NCBI GenBank assembly: GCA_004369045.1 | Contig: ML213515.1 | Location: 312,401 to 376,400 of the forward strand | Reading direction: 5' to 3' | DNA: 64,000 nt | DNA from: Heliocybe sulcata | Lineage: Eukaryota > Basidiomycota > Agaricomycetes > Gloeophyllales > Gloeophyllaceae | Part shown: in pieces, positions 20,419 to 33,258 of the stretch | Layout: each line of letters starts with the position of its first letter | Position numbering within the stretch: the stretch's first letter is position 1 | Position numbers and translations under genes: made by a program | Notes under the pieces: generated by a model | The model's input: only the letters and a program-made list of their open reading frames with translations | The model's database searches: none | Told to the model about the DNA's origin: nothing

Positions 20419-21593
20419 ATGAAAGCGTTTCTTGCCACCTTCGCCTTGTATGCTGTGTCGCTCGCCTCAGCGAGGACGTTCACAGTTCATAACCATTGCC
20501 CCTTCACGATATGGCGAGTGTTTTAACCTCTACTTGATACCTGGGAGATGATCTGACGTCACAGCAGGCCCGCTATGTTCACTGACTTGAATGCAGGAAG
20601 TGCCGTCCCCGATTATCCTACTGGGTGCGCCTCGTCCTCTGAACATCTGGTGTCCCGTACGCTTATCGTCAAGATGTTGACCCACAGATGGGAGGCGGAC
20701 GCCTATACCTCAGTGTCGTTCAATGTTCCCGACAACTGGACGGCGGGCAGAATCTGGGTAGGTAGCAGTTTCTCAACACTGACAAGAAGACTAATGTGCC
20801 TCCGTTCAGGCCCGGAGAGACTGCGACTTCAGCTCGAACCCCGGACCCAACTCCTGTCTCGACGGTGGCTGCAACGGAGGCCTTGAATGTGACCCCCATA
20901 CAGGAACAGTAAGTGAGAAATTTTGCTTGGAATCGGAGTATCCTCGAAATGTCTTGTGCTTGGTTTTAGGGTGTGCCGCCCGCTACTGTCGCTGAGTGGA
21001 CCCTAAGCGCCAGCGGGGATATGGACTGGTACGATAGTAAGCAGCTGCTTTGGCTGGAATAATCATATTCTAACCGTTGGCTGCCCCTCTGACAACCAGT
21101 CTCACTGGTTGACGGATACAATCTTCCGGCCCGGATTGACAACAATGTTGGGTGCGGTGTTCCGTCCTGCCCAGTCGACCTGGGGCCAAACTGTAAGTCG
21201 AATAGACGCACACGAGATCTGTCCTTCTTACTATGGTTTCCAGGCCCCTCGCCCTTGGCAGGTCCCTTCGACTCCTCCGGGTTCCCAGTTGGCTGCAAGA
21301 GTGCATGCCAAGCGAACCTGGATGGGGACCAGGCAGACTCTCCCAACTGTTGTTCGGGCCAGTACGACACCGCAGCTACCTGCCCACCTTCCGGTGTGGC
21401 GTACTATTCTTACTTTAGTGCGTTTTTCATCGTCGTAGCCAAGAGCACAAGCTGAGATAGACTAACGACATGTTGTCCAGAGAATAACTGTCCCGATTCA
21501 TATGTATATGCATATGATGAGAGCAGCGGCACTGCACTCTGGACCTGCAGCTCCAGTCTGGAGGCCGATTATACTCTCACTTTCTGCCCATGA
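20419..21593 (+). CDS. Thaumatin-like secreted protein
   Basis: Secreted cysteine-rich beta-protein of the thaumatin/PR-5 type; fungal members may act on beta-1,3-glucan of the cell wall. Exons join to a signal peptide (MKAFLATFALYAVSLASA), then RTFTVHNHCPFTIW-PAMFTD, LNAGSAVPDYPTG-WEADAYT, SVSFNVPDNWTAGRIW-ARRD, CDFSSNPGPNSCLDGGCNGG, LECDPHTGT-GVPPATVAEWT, LVDGYNLPARIDNNVGCGVP, SCPVDLGPNC-PSPLAGPFDS, CKSACQANLDGDQADSPNCC, SGQYDTAATCPPSG, YF-KNNCPDSYVYAYDESSGT, LWTCSSS, LEADYTLTFCP, stop. The start, the GRIWARR.C block and the final YTLTFCP are diagnostic, and the many cysteines fit. Six introns; the first begins GCGAGT, a GC-AG intron (20514-20567). Confidence 0.92.
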
Positions 21594-22791
21594 GCAGGTT
21601 CCTCCGAAGCGCTGCTCTCGGCATATTTTCTTTGTCTCAGAGCGATCTGCAAGCTCCGGTAGTCTGTCTCCCGTGCTGGTGATTCTGTCGGATTAAATTC
21701 ATAAAAAGCAAGCAGTCCTATGTGTTGCATTGTGTATCAAGGCCCAGCTACTTGAATAAGCTCCGCCGTTATGACAGACGTGCTGCATGCTTAGTCAAAC
21801 CCGAAAGAGGAAGGTGGCATTCCATTACTGGAGGAAATCGCCACGTGCTGTTTGTTGCCGGTACATGCCGGACTGCTCTTTCTTCAAGTTCCCTTCGGTT
21901 GCCAATACGGCTTCGGTGCAGCTACCAGCTTCGTAAACCTACCGGTCAAATTCTACTGGCTAAGTATGCCGTATGCTTATGAATATTGTTGAAGTGACCC
22001 CAGATCGTTTCTGGTACTAAAACGTAGGTTCAACGAGTTGAAGCCCAGTCCGGTATCGTCTAGATCTTGGTTACGAGTCTAGAGGAGGCCGCATTAATAC
22101 CTGCAGCTTGACGGGACCTGGTGGAAGCACATGTGTGGATGTCATACTGTTGCATGTCCGTAAGGTTGAACGAGTCACGGACCGTCGGGACCACCTTCAC
22201 GCCGCTACAGAGGCACCTGGGATCGCAGGATTCCCCTGTTAGTCATCAAGCTTGAGCTTATGCTCACGCTCTGCTGACTCCGATTAGGCATAGATTACCA
22301 GACACCATGCAACCGAGGTCAGGCAGTCACAGTCATCTAGACCAGAGTGTTCAGTTTGACCTTGGGTAGACAGATTCCTCGCGAACATCTCGGTAACTCT
22401 ACTCCATCATCGTTCCAGGAACAGGAACATGTAGCCCTCATGTCTGGAAGACATGATGCTATGGATCGGGCTTGTGAGTCCACCGACTGTCCATCGTCAT
22501 TTTCTGATGCTGAAGCACAGTTATCGTAATATTAAAGGAACAAACTGTCCATTGTAGTTCACCTTTACGCCAAACTCGGGTTTTAACATGAACTTGCTTG
22601 CATGGACCCAGGTACCTCGACGTCCGTTAGGCTTCTGGAATATTCAAAAGCATCGGATGAGGTACCAGCCGTTGTCAAAACGGGTACTGTGGCAAAGGTA
22701 TAAGAACATATGTACTCTGCTATTGTCCTTCATATTGGCCAGCCTCTTCGCCAGTCTACTGAGTCTTCCAGCTCTCTTATCTGCCCAGAAG
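21594..22791. other. Intergenic before the aspartic protease gene
   Basis: No convincing gene. A long upstream frame continues in phase into the protease start, but the signal peptide begins at the ATG at 22792. A TATA-like ggtataag at 22697-22704 fits the protease promoter. Confidence 0.4.
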
Positions 22792-24148
22792 ATGCAGCTT
22801 TTAGCTACAGCTTTGCTCATTCATTTTGGAGCTTCATCGGTCAATGCGGCTTCTTTGCCGCGGCGGTTTAGCTTAGGCGTAGAACGGAGGCCGGAGATGG
22901 AGGCGAGAAGTCTAGCAGAGCGTTCCACCACTGGAAGTACATCTATGACCTTTCATAACAACATAGGGGAATTCACTTCAAACGTTACCTTCGGCGGTTC
23001 ACAAACGCTCCAGATCGAAATCGACACCGGTTCTGCTGACTTGTACGTTGATCGCTGTTTACATACTTCAGACCCAAAGCTGATATGACGCTGTAGATGG
23101 GTGATGAGCTCTTTGGAGCCATCTGCGCTTCTGTCTGGCCACTCATACTACAACTCTGGCAAATCCACCACCTTTCACGCATTGAATGGGTATACATGGG
23201 GAAATCATTACGCAGACTCTTCTTCGGACTCGGGCAATGTTATTGGAACGGAGAACGTGAATGTCGGCGGCGTGACTGTGACCACAGTCATAGAGCTGGC
23301 TAACAACGTGTCAAGCTCCTTCTCAAGTCGTTCTGGTCGGGACGGTATCATGGGCCTTGGGAGGAAGTCAAACGGTTTGAATACCGGTAAGTCTTTTTTA
23401 CCTTGTCCCGACATTCGCGGAAGTTCTGAGTGACTCCACCAGTGCACTATGCAAATGGAACATACGCTCCTCAGAAGACGTTCTTCGAAAATATCATGAA
23501 CTCCCTTGAACAGCCAATCTTTGCGCTGTACTTGAAACCTGGATCCAGCGGTGCCAGTATCGATTTCGGTTACATCGACGATACCAAATATAGTGGAAGT
23601 CTAGTCGAGGCACCTTTGGTTGATTCGGTTTACTGGCGGATCAACTCAACCTCATCGAAGGTAGGCAGCACAATCTATGCCAACACTGTTGGGACAGCTG
23701 CAATTATTGGTGAGTCATCTCACATAAATGATTCGGCTATCGATGAACGCCCGGTATGCAGACAGCGGCACGACCTTGATATATGTGTGGAACGACATCG
23801 CCACGCACCTCTACGAGGCGATTGACGGAGCTCAATTCACTTCCAGCAACGGCTGGGTGTTCCCATGCAATAGCTCCCTTCCCAGTTTTGAGTTGCTAGT
23901 CGGCAGTTATTACGCGATTGTGGGCACCGAACAGCTCAACTTCAAGACCGTAGGGAACGGCTGTGAGTCGTACCACGTGTGCCCTACCATCCGCCGAATC
24001 GACTAACTCGTGTACAGATTGCCAGGGAAGCGTGCAAGTCCAAAAGTCCACTGACCCATACATGATATTCGGCTTGGCATTTCTTGCTACGCAGTATATG
24101 GTGTTGGATCCCACAAATAACGTCCTCAGGTTCGCCCTGTTGAAATAA
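22792..24148 (+). CDS. Secreted aspartic protease (pepsin family A1)
   Basis: Acid endopeptidase of the secretory route. MQLLATALLIHFGASSVNAA is a signal peptide; a short propeptide with RR and R-rich stretches follows. First active-site block: LQIEIDTGSADL-WV (split by an intron inside the codon after L). Then YYNSGKSTTFHALNG, DSGNVIGTENVNVGGVTVTT, DGIMGLG, intron, QPIFALYLKPGSSGASIDFG, YSGSLVEAPL, and the second active-site block II-DSGTTLIYVWNDIA (intron between II and D). The C-terminal part has NGWVFPCNSSLPS, IVGTEQLNFK, GNG-YCQGSVQ, MIFGLAFLATQYMVLDPTNN, VLRFALLK, stop. Both catalytic Asp (DTGS, DSGT) are present; the flap Tyr is probably the one in NGYTWG. Length is near 370-380 residues, usual for the family. 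Convergent with the xylanase gene, 215 bp apart. Confidence 0.9.
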
Positions 24149-24363
24149 GAGCATATCCGCTTGTCCGTTCCACAGCCCCAGATTATTCATCTTTCATACC
24201 TGTTTGTGTTACTCAAGCGTCCCATTGCATGAACTATCATTCTTCGATACGCTTTCAATTGCAAGGATCAGTCATACATGTGATCCCTCCATATACAGTT
24301 ATGTTGAACCGCACTGAAAGGAAGATATTCTTGAGTGATACTGCTGATTGATCATCAGCGGCC

Positions 24364-25919
24364 CTACGCGAAGCCAGCAATGATCCCATCGTATGCGGGC
24401 TTCTTTACGAGGTTCTGCATGGACCGGAATCAGAGGTGCCGCAGCGCACGAGAAATGACACTTACCGAGTCGTAAGGCGTGGCAGCACCCTGCCCGGAGA
24501 ACGTGCTCGGAACCCAAGAGTACTGCAACAATTTTTAAACAGCAGTCATTGTCTGGATAAAGACCTGACACACCTTGTCCGTGAAGTCCCAGACTGTGAC
24601 CCCAATGCAGCCCGAAACAGCCCGGCACGCTGAGATCACAGTGTCGTAGTCCGTCTTCTGTTGCTCGAGGAGTGCAGCTGTCTCTGGGAGCGTCATGCGG
24701 ATGTCGAGCTCAGTGATAGCGATCTCAACGCCAAGGGCGGTGAAGGACTCCATTGTGGCCTGGAGCGTGCTCGGTACCTCGCCGACAATGAAGTGGGACT
24801 GAAGACCGATACCATCGATCGGCACGCCCTGTGACTGAAGAGACTTGACAAGGTTGATCATGGCCGTCGCCTTGGAGCCTAAGTATTGGCGTTATCAAGA
24901 TACAGATATCCAGAAAGCGAATGGCGGACCTTGGTATTCAATGTTGTACTCGTTGATATACAACTTCGCATTCGGGTCCGCAGCTCTGGCAGCCGTCAGA
25001 GCGATCGGGATGTACGACTCGCCGAGAGTGTTGTAGAAAACATCCTCGCGGTAGGTACCGTCGTCATTGAACGGCTCTGGTTACGATGCACATTAGATAT
25101 AGAGGCATACGGTGGAATGAAAAGATTGCTACCGTTGACGACATCCCAGCTGTCTAGATGACGTCGCAATTCATGAGCCTACAAGACATGACCAGAAATA
25201 GGAACCCTGAACTTACACCTAAACCCGAAACGTGATGAGTACATACACCCCACATAGGTTGAATGTGGGTACTTACACTTGTCCCTTGTAACGGCCAACC
25301 AACTCACCAGTGTGGTTCTGAACGACGGAGGTAAGGGTGGAAGTAGTCCAGGTGCCAGACGTCACCCAGCTGGGTAGCTGGTTGTACCAGACGCAGTTGT
25401 GGCCTGTCGATAACTTTTAACGCGCAAATCTAGGTTAAATGAAGACAAGCTACCTCTCAGCAATTGACCGTTAGACTTGGCCAAGTTGGCAATCTGATCA
25501 GCATCGGTCCAGGTCCATACGCCCTGCTCAGGTTCGGTATTCTCCTACAAAAGTCGGGTGAGTGTCGGAAGCTCGAAGCATGTAGTATGAACTAACCCAT
25601 TTCATGCTGTTTGCAGGAGTGATCTGTCCGAACATGCCCTTCTCGTCCAGAATAGCAGTGTAAGCTGTGTCGGTGAGCTCCCCGTTGTCGGTTGCAGTAC
25701 CAAGGTACTTCTTGCCCGCAGCCTTAGCAGCATTGTCAAGCAGCGTCGTGGATGTACCAGTTGGCAAGGCCGACGAAGCAGCAGGGGTGGCCGCCTATAT
25801 AATCAAAACCACTATGTTAGCTCATCTTCCAGCCCTTGCCACAGAATGACAAAACGTACTGGGATGCATTGCACAAGAGGCAACAAAGCCAGTAGAGTCA
25901 GGAAACCTTTGGCTATCAT
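24364..25919 (-). CDS. GH10 endo-1,4-beta-xylanase
   Basis: Secreted xylan-degrading glycoside hydrolase. Reading right to left: signal peptide [20 protein letters not shown], intron, a short Ala/Ser/Thr linker, [43 protein letters not shown], intron, [20 protein letters not shown], intron, [31 protein letters not shown], intron, [20 protein letters not shown] (acid/base Glu in VVNEP, split by an intron), [30 protein letters not shown], intron, [57 protein letters not shown] (nucleophile Glu), VTVWDFTDK, intron, [19 protein letters not shown], intron, [16 protein letters not shown], stop. All GH10 landmarks are present and there is no cellulose-binding module. A TATA-like CTATAAGAG lies about 75 bp upstream (25990-25998). 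Confidence 0.93.
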
Positions 25920-28488
25920 CGTTGCCGCCTGGGAGGTCCTACAAAATAGTAAGTGTCGGGAGGTGACGAACCTGCAGCAGCAACACGCCCCTCTTATAGT
26001 GAGACCGTGAGATGCTATGATGTACGCTAAACCTCGGAGGATACACTGGCTATGGAGTCGCTGACGGTCCACCCTTGCAGGGTGCCAATAGCCTTCTGAC
26101 ATGCGGTCGTGGCGTTCCTACCGTCGTTACCTGCCGCGGCCCGGGATACCGCCAACGACGTACCGAGTTCGGACAAATATGGCAATTGCAAATGTCAAGC
26201 ATACGCACAATGAAGTTAAGGCTCCAGATACCCAACCGGTTCAAGGATAGGACGAGCGGCCAATACACTGCAGGGACGCCATGCGATGTTATAGCAGCTT
26301 CCGGAAGTTGGTTGTCCTCGGTGTCGAGTAGGAACAGATTCGGAGTGGAGGTATTATCCACGTGGATAGACGTCTGATCCGAATTCAATAAGACTGCAGT
26401 AACTTCCACGAGCTTGGGAAAGGATGTGCGCTCACCTGATCCATACAGAAGGCACCAACTAGCAGAGATATTAATAGTAGTCGCGGGAGAGAAAGCGTAT
26501 CTATAGAGAAGCCTACCACGAGGACCAAGGGTACAAGGTTAGTAAAGTCGGTCGAATCGCTGATGCCTCGGGGTGTAATTGTGACCAGTGGAGCAGTCCG
26601 GAAATTAGCTCTGCAATAGAGAGCTTCGCCATCCTGACTAATATGTTGAGCGCCGCTTCAGCTCGTTTCACCCCAGCAGCAGGCATTGCAGACAATCAGT
26701 TACGCCCCTCTCCCTTGTGCCCAGGATCTTGGACATGCCTTCTGCATATACCGCGCAAGCGCACATCGACGTAGAAGACGATAGGTCCAGACCCGTGCAA
26801 ACTGGAGAAACCAGAGGCATCGACGACAGATCCGAGGTAGGCAAAAGTACGGCGATTTGAAGCTTAATAAGAAAGCAAACTCCGAGGCGGACGTGAGAGG
26901 AAGACGGAGAACAAGGCAAGCTCTTGTGAACGTTGTGGGAATTCATCCGGTAGTTAAAGTCTGACATTCTCCCCGGTGTTCGAAGTCGGCGGCAACAAAG
27001 GATGACAACGACTGCCGAGGGACATTTTCTTTCCGACTGAATTGTCAGTGTAACTGGAGATTCTGTATGGACGATCACTCACCTTCTCTCGCGACCTGAC
27101 GACTACCGTTCACTATCTTGGCCCTGAGCGTACATTATTCGACGTCGACTTACTATGTCTATACTCCAACTGCCGCCAGAGATTCGGAAGCACCTGTAAG
27201 ACATCGACACCCTCGGCCCTCGGTGGTGTGGGGGTATTCCTGGACACCGCCGTTTCCAACTCCTTTCTATGATTGATGGATAAAAGAGGCGCAAGGTTGC
27301 ATCTCTCAGTGACGCAAAAATATAAGTCCTGTGGGCCATTCTCAGCCCGTCGTGCCTACCTCCGTTGCGCCAAAACTCGAGCAAGAAAAGATAGCATAAA
27401 TGATAGGAATAACAAAAACATGGAGGGATTCAGATGCGATGCGACCTCCCTGTCAAGTCACTATATCCTCCAGATATCTCCCTATTTCATGAGCTACAGC
27501 GATAGCAAAGCTTCCACCAAGAGTGCAACCGGTCGAACGGATGGCCATCGGCAAACAGGACATCCTTCGGTGCCATGAACAACGCCGCGGTTCATTCTAG
27601 AAGAGGAGAACGCGGACAGAAAGGCGAACGCGCTAATATCAAACCCGAACTTTAGAGTCCTCATGATTGTTCGGAGGAACTTATATGTTTAGCGCGGTTG
27701 AGACATTTAGCGTATGTTACTCCCACGGTTTTCCGTGATTCATGTCCTACAAGTCCATACATGCCAACTCATCTTCTCCTGACAACATCATGTAATTCTT
27801 GACATACTCTCCCGAGACAGTTCGAAACTGGGTATCTGGGCAGGTCTGATTCCGTTCGGCTTGGGGATTCGGCGCTCATGGCTAGTATAAGCGCGCAACC
27901 TACATGGTTCCACGCTGTCCCTCCGGTGATGGCAAGGAGTCTCTGCGAGACTCGGTCAGCTGGGAGGTCCAAAGGTACTTCGCCGGTGGCGTCCGGACTG
28001 GCGACCGGACTCCCAATTCGACGCTGCGTACTTGGACCACGACATCGACCAGCCTTACCACATTGTACATGATCGCGTCGGGCTAAGCTCTGGGTCGGAA
28101 CCGCCCAGTGGCATCGATAGACATCAGCATGGGTTTTCCCCCTCTTCATCTGCTAGGATCTGGTGGTATCAACCCAGCGTCTCGGAGGTCCTCGCTCTTA
28201 GGACGGAGGCGGACATCATCCGATGGCTATGTCAGTGCTAAGCTTAGAACCGACTAAAACATCTTCTCATCTATTTCCGGACCAAACCAGAGGTCATATC
28301 AACTTATAGGGCAAAATTAGGCGCTTGATACTGAACGCTTTCCTGCTTGTTCGGCTTTTGAGCCCCATATGCCAGTCTTCGGTTGCTGCCTGATCTTCCA
28401 AGAGTGGGAAGTTACGAGCTAAGGCGCTACCTCGAGGTATAAGCCTGCTAGTAACTTCGAGCAGAACGACAGCACGATTCGTCCAAGC
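25920..28488. other. 2.6-kb region without an identified gene
   Basis: Contains the xylanase promoter at the left and the DUF2235 gene promoter at the right. Frames in between are short or interrupted on both strands; the longest (minus, 26668-27078) looks like nothing I know. Treat as intergenic or decayed DNA. Confidence 0.4.
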
Positions 28489-30731
28489 ATGACGAACAGA
28501 GGGCCTCCTCCACCTATCATGGTCGATGAACCCGTGTCTAGGTTCCCCTCCACATCGTCAGCTCCGGCCACAAGCTCTTATATTCCGACGTCCACGAATA
28601 CTCCATTGACGACCCCCGGCGCCTCATCCTTTGCTGCTGCCGCTGGTGGTCGGCTTCTCGCAGAAGACGACGCTATTCCACCGAAACGCCTGGGCGAGCC
28701 GAGAAACTTGGTCCTCTGCTTCGATGGCACCGGCGACCAATTTGACAACGATGTTAGTCTAATACTATCCATTTGTATGCCGAGAATAGTGGACTGATTC
28801 AAACGGTGCCAGAATTCCAACATCATACAACTCTTCTCCATGTTGAAGAAGGATGACCGGCAACGTCAGATGGTATACTATCAGGTCATAGTTCCCAAGG
28901 TGTCGACACGATGTGCCGAATACTGAGTTTCTGCTTCAGGCTGGCATAGGTACCTATACAGTACCGCAGATTGCTACGCCGTTCTGGACTACCATCTCCA
29001 AAACAGTCGACATGATGATTGCGTGGAATCTCGACGCACATGCAATGGGCGGGTACGAGTTCCTCATGGAAAACTGTGCGTAAGGTCTCTCTCAATTCTC
29101 AGCATGGCTCTAACTACATCGAATCAGACCAGGCGGGAGATAAAATATGCATATTCGGTTTCTCCCGCGGGGCGTACACCGCCAGAGCTCTGGCTGGCAT
29201 GATTCACAAGGTGAGATACTACTATCAACGGTCTCGCTAGCAGTCTTGGCACTAACTAGACTACATCCCTAGGTCGGCTTGCTTCCCGCGTCCAATTATC
29301 AGCAAATCGCTTTCGCGTACAAGGTGCGTTCCAATCTGACAAGCGCGAATTTCCGGTGGCTTCTCAAGACTCATCTCCCCTATACAGATGTACACGCAAG
29401 CAGACGAAGAAGGTTGGGCTCAAAGCACAGCCTTCAAGAAGGCCTTCTCGGTAGATGTCGACATTGAATTTCTTGGAGTCTGGTAAGGTACCCTCTCAAT
29501 GCTCCGAATACCCTACTTACAGCGGAACCAGGGATACGGTCTGTTCTGTTGGCTTGATCCCGCGGACCCTGCCTTTCACGACCTCCAATACTGCGGTAAA
29601 GTACTTCCGACACGCCCTTAGTCTCGACGAGCGACGAGTCAAGTTCAAGCAAAATTGGTAATTACGCCACTCGTCCTGTTTCACTGGCGGTACTGATTTC
29701 CTTCGATATCAGTTGGAATAGGCCCACCGAAGAAGAGCAGAAGCTGGGGACGCGACCGGGAGATATGCCCAAGTCGAATGGTCAGCGATCGTCTACGTTC
29801 ACAACCTCCTCGATATACTCTATTTATGAAGGGCTGCCTTCACCGTTTCGAGTATCACACCAATCCACGACCTCGGATCATAACCAGGAGAAAAGTCGAT
29901 TTTCTGAGGACAGCAAAGAGAGTAAGGAACGGCATCGTAGAATGACAGCAAATACTTTGGAGAGGGTATATAGCCAAGACTACCAGAGAGAAACCGACGT
30001 GCTGGAGGTCTGGTTTGCTGGGTGTCACTGTGGTAAGGGTTGCGACGGATTGCGTCTTGTCCAAGGGGATATCTGATCGCTCCTCTCATCAGACGTCGGC
30101 GGTGGATCTGTCGCCAATGGCACTCCACACACTTTAGCTCGTATTCCGTTACGCTGGATGATTCGCCAGTGCTTCTTGTGCAACTCAGGCATCATGTTCC
30201 ACTCAACTGTACTGCGTACGATCGGCTTAGACCCAGCCTCTCTTTACCCTCACGTCAAGGAGCGGCCGCCATTGGGACCCGAGTCCTCGTTCCTCTCTGC
30301 TGGAGAGTCCCTTTTGGCAGCCAGCAAGAATATTACGACTGAGCAAGTTCAGAATCCATTCTTGAGCGAGGAAGAGGAAGACATTTTAGATGCGTTGTCT
30401 CCGATCTACGATGAGCTGGTGCTGGCGAAGGGCTGGTGGATATTAGAGCTGCTGCCGATGGAAGAAAGGTACCAAGACGGAGACGAGGGCACGGAATGGC
30501 TGACGGGATTTGTGTAAGTGTAATCTTGCCAAGTCTTTCTTGAAAACATTTAGTTCATACTGAATTTACAGCATAAATCGTGGGCGTCCGCGCACTATCC
30601 GCCGCCAGAAGAGGGACGGAGTGAAAGTCCATCGAACCGTGAAGTTGCGGATGGCCGCCGCAAAGCTGCTCGAAGGTGGGCAATACGAGCCTCGAGCGAC
30701 TTGGCACGTCGACCCTACCTGGGTAGATTAA
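28489..30731 (+). CDS. DUF2235 (Tle1-like) alpha/beta-hydrolase
   Basis: Fungal protein of the DUF2235 family, related to the catalytic part of bacterial Tle1 phospholipases; its substrate in fungi is not known. After a low-complexity Pro/Ser/Thr start come PKRLGEPRNLVLCFDGTGDQ (first conserved block), intron, NSNIIQLFSMLKKDDRQRQM, intron, AGIGTYTV, QAGDKICIFGFSRGAYTARA (nucleophile elbow G-F-S-R-G, residues ALAGMIHK following), intron, GLLPASNYQQIAFAYKMYTQ, DVDIEFLGVWDTVCSVGLIP, FRHALSLDERRVKFKQNW, TDVLEVWFAGCHCDVGGGSV, LARIPLRWMIRQCF and a C terminus that ends NRGRPRTIRRQKRDG...PTWVD at 30729-30731. The CFDGT, GFSRG and DVGGG motifs are those expected for the family. No signal peptide. Its 3' end faces the GPI1 gene 138 bp away. 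Confidence 0.88.
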
Positions 30732-30869
30732 CGTAGGGTGAACTTCCTTGAATTTATTCTGTATTGCATGATTTCATTGGATGTATCTCGCGCTGTCAAC
30801 AAAACCCGAGTCCGGGTAACATCGCCGATGTGGAGACGTCTCTGGGCAGTGTATGTACTGTATAATGTA

Positions 30870-33258
30870 TCATATGTTCTTGGCCGCATCACGTTCGGGC
30901 AATCCACCGTGACGGATAGAATATCCAGGGATGGATGTGAGGTAGTCGCCAGTGACAAGGCAGCGCAGGAGTCGTAACGGACTGTAATGCGAAGCGATTC
31001 GCGACCATATCCGGACTTTGATTTCCCGTCAGAACTGGTCAGATCAAGAGAAGGATCTGCGCTGACTCACCGAATTGGGAGAAGACGGTCACGAAAGGCA
31101 CCGGTTTGTTCTTCATGAGGATGATCAGCATCCGATGCAGTGGTTTCGGGGGAGCAGCTCGAGCTTACCTGGATCGCCATGGCAGGCGGGGAGGAATCAG
31201 ATGCCGGTAGGAACTCAAAGTAAATGCCGCCTGCAATAATACGGCATCAGTAGCGAAGAACATATCTCTATGAAGATCTTACCTGGAAGTCTCCAAGGGT
31301 CCTTGACCCGCAGCATCAATGCGAACAAGGGGAAGTGGTTCATGAAGACCAAAAGGGTCTCAAGGCTTGCGCGAATGAGGATAACGCAGAATTGAAGCTA
31401 TGTCACAAGTAAGCTCAGATAGGAGAACCAAGGACAAGCTCGAAGCTCGAACGCACCGCGGCAAACAGGGAGTAGTAGGTCAGCACAGTCGGAAACAAGA
31501 AGGCGACAAGGGTGAATAGGATCGTTCCGAGTAGTAGCTGGTCAATGTCGTAGTCCCAGTTGTCTATGCGATGGCGAAGAACATTGAATCTCTTTCCTGG
31601 GATCCTATGAGTTTGACGGAGAGTAGATCTGTTCGGACGCAAGCTTGCCTCGGAAGAGATTCCACAAGGAACCCAGTGTTCGCAGTTGCTGGCGATATAC
31701 AGCGGCTCCAACGTAGTAGCATACATGCAAGTGGACCGTAAAGATGTTGAGGAGGTCGAGCATTGATGAGACTACCATCGTTACGCCGCAGGATCCCATA
31801 GCTCCGACAGCATAGATCAACGTTGGGAGGTGCGGGATCACAAACCTGAGAAGCTCTAGGAGGGATAAGTCCGAGGATATGAGAAGGGCAGGGGAATACG
31901 CACGACCCCACAAAGCAATGACGCCAATAAAACTGCTGCAGTAGAAATTACTGAGTTCCGTGTTAAGCTTGAGTCCAGCGGGCCAATTATCCAGCCAAAT
32001 TAGGATGTCCTGGATACTCCCCACTAGGTAGTGCTACGAAGTATGTCAGTCATGCGTCCCTCGTGGTATATGATCAGGGAGATACCTACTTCTACGAAAT
32101 TTCCCAGATATACGGCGAGCAGGACATGATTGTCACATATGAATGCCCCGATGGCAGTCCCAATTATGACATCATTGAGAACTAGCCATATGAAGTTGTA
32201 GAAACTGCGTTCCAGTCAGAGCATAGCTTTCAGCCGAGATCAGTGACCCTACGTGTTGTATATAGCGACATAATCCTCGACCGGGACACCTGGATGATGA
32301 TGTATCGCCCGTAACTGGAACGGTAAGTGAGAGAATTGCTCAGCACGTGTGTTGCATTGCTGAACTATATGCGCATTCTGTTATCAATGAACGCTGCTCG
32401 ATTCAGAGGGACGAACCTGTCATAGAGATCCATTTCATAAAGCGCCAGGTACTCGTAAACATACAAGCTCCTGGAAGTTTGAGCTGTTTGCTTTGCAAGC
32501 TGACCCCGAAATGCAAAGCCATGCCTCTGAAAAGCCAGTTGGACTTGACTCTACCGTAGGTACCAGAGGAGGAACCAGGGACAGTGGCAGACAGGTTTAC
32601 CTCCACTATATGCGCATAATTCATCTGTATCATCATGAGAATTCAGAGGCTCCGTCGTAAGTGGAGGGGCCTGACCTGGTTGAGGCCAACCTCATTCAGA
32701 CCTTGTACAGATCCGGCTGCTCGAGGCCTGCCAGTAACATCCACAGCTAACTTCAATGGCTTCAGGTGATCAGCCACAGCAGTGCGATTGCCTAAGCCCA
32801 GCGTATAGTAGTGCAATGACCCGCTTTTCGGCCTGCGGTAATAAATGAGCAGGTATTGGCTCGATCTAAACGAATGAGAGATAAAATCGAGTGGAAGATG
32901 AAGGGACATACGTAGGAATTCTGGTAGCTTCAATCTCTAAAGAAGGAACAGGCATCTTGGCAGAGGGCTGCGTCCGGTACGAACTGCATCTGCCAAGCAC
33001 GATGGGGTCGCCGGAGCACGTAGTACGGACGTGGCCGCCATGCTCCGAGCTTGCAAGAGACTGGATGTATCTCTCCACCTCTTCTCTCTGAGCAGGCTAT
33101 GACTGAACGCGACCCTCCGGAGTTAAGGAAGGTGTGCTGACCGTTTCGACGTCGAGGACGCCCGCCACGCATAGTGCTGGGCTGGTCCATCCGTATATGA
33201 ATCCCGTACGTCTTACATCGATAGGCCAAAGTATATGCGTTACTTCAGTAGAGTGCAT
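30870..33258 (-). CDS. GPI1: GPI1/PIG-Q, GPI-GlcNAc transferase subunit
   Basis: Multi-pass ER membrane subunit of the complex that adds GlcNAc to phosphatidylinositol, the first step of GPI-anchor synthesis. Right to left: MHSTEVTHILWPIDVRRTGF, IYGWTSPALCVAGVLDVET, intron, EEVERYIQSLASSEHGGHVR, DPIVLGRCSS, KMPVPSLEIEATRIPT, YLLIYYRRP, YNFIWLVLNDVIIGTAIGAF, ICDNHVLLAVYLGN, intron, HYLVGSIQDILIWLDNWPAG, LKLNTELSNFYCSSFIGVIA, HLPTLIYAVGAMGSCGVTMV, LDLLNIFTVHLHVCYYVGAA, LGSLWNLFRGK, intron, RFNVLRHRIDNWDYDIDQLL, LGTILFTLVAFLFPTVLTYY, intron, FALMLRVKDPWRLPG, intron, IYFEFLPASD. The WPAGLKLN, LFRGK and DQLLLGTILFTL blocks are diagnostic. The last exon is not fixed; LVTGDYLTSIPGYSIRHGG before the stop at 30870 fits best. 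Divergent from the aminotransferase gene (259 bp). Confidence 0.85.

Noticed and set aside
22588-22791. N-terminal extension of the aspartic protease by an upstream in-frame ATG
   Set aside because: The ATG at 22792 starts a proper signal peptide; the extension would bury it and contains an unrelated hydrophobic run.
20419-25919. Secondary-metabolite gene cluster
   Set aside because: No core synthase, tailoring enzymes or transporter nearby; the genes are secreted hydrolases and wall proteins.
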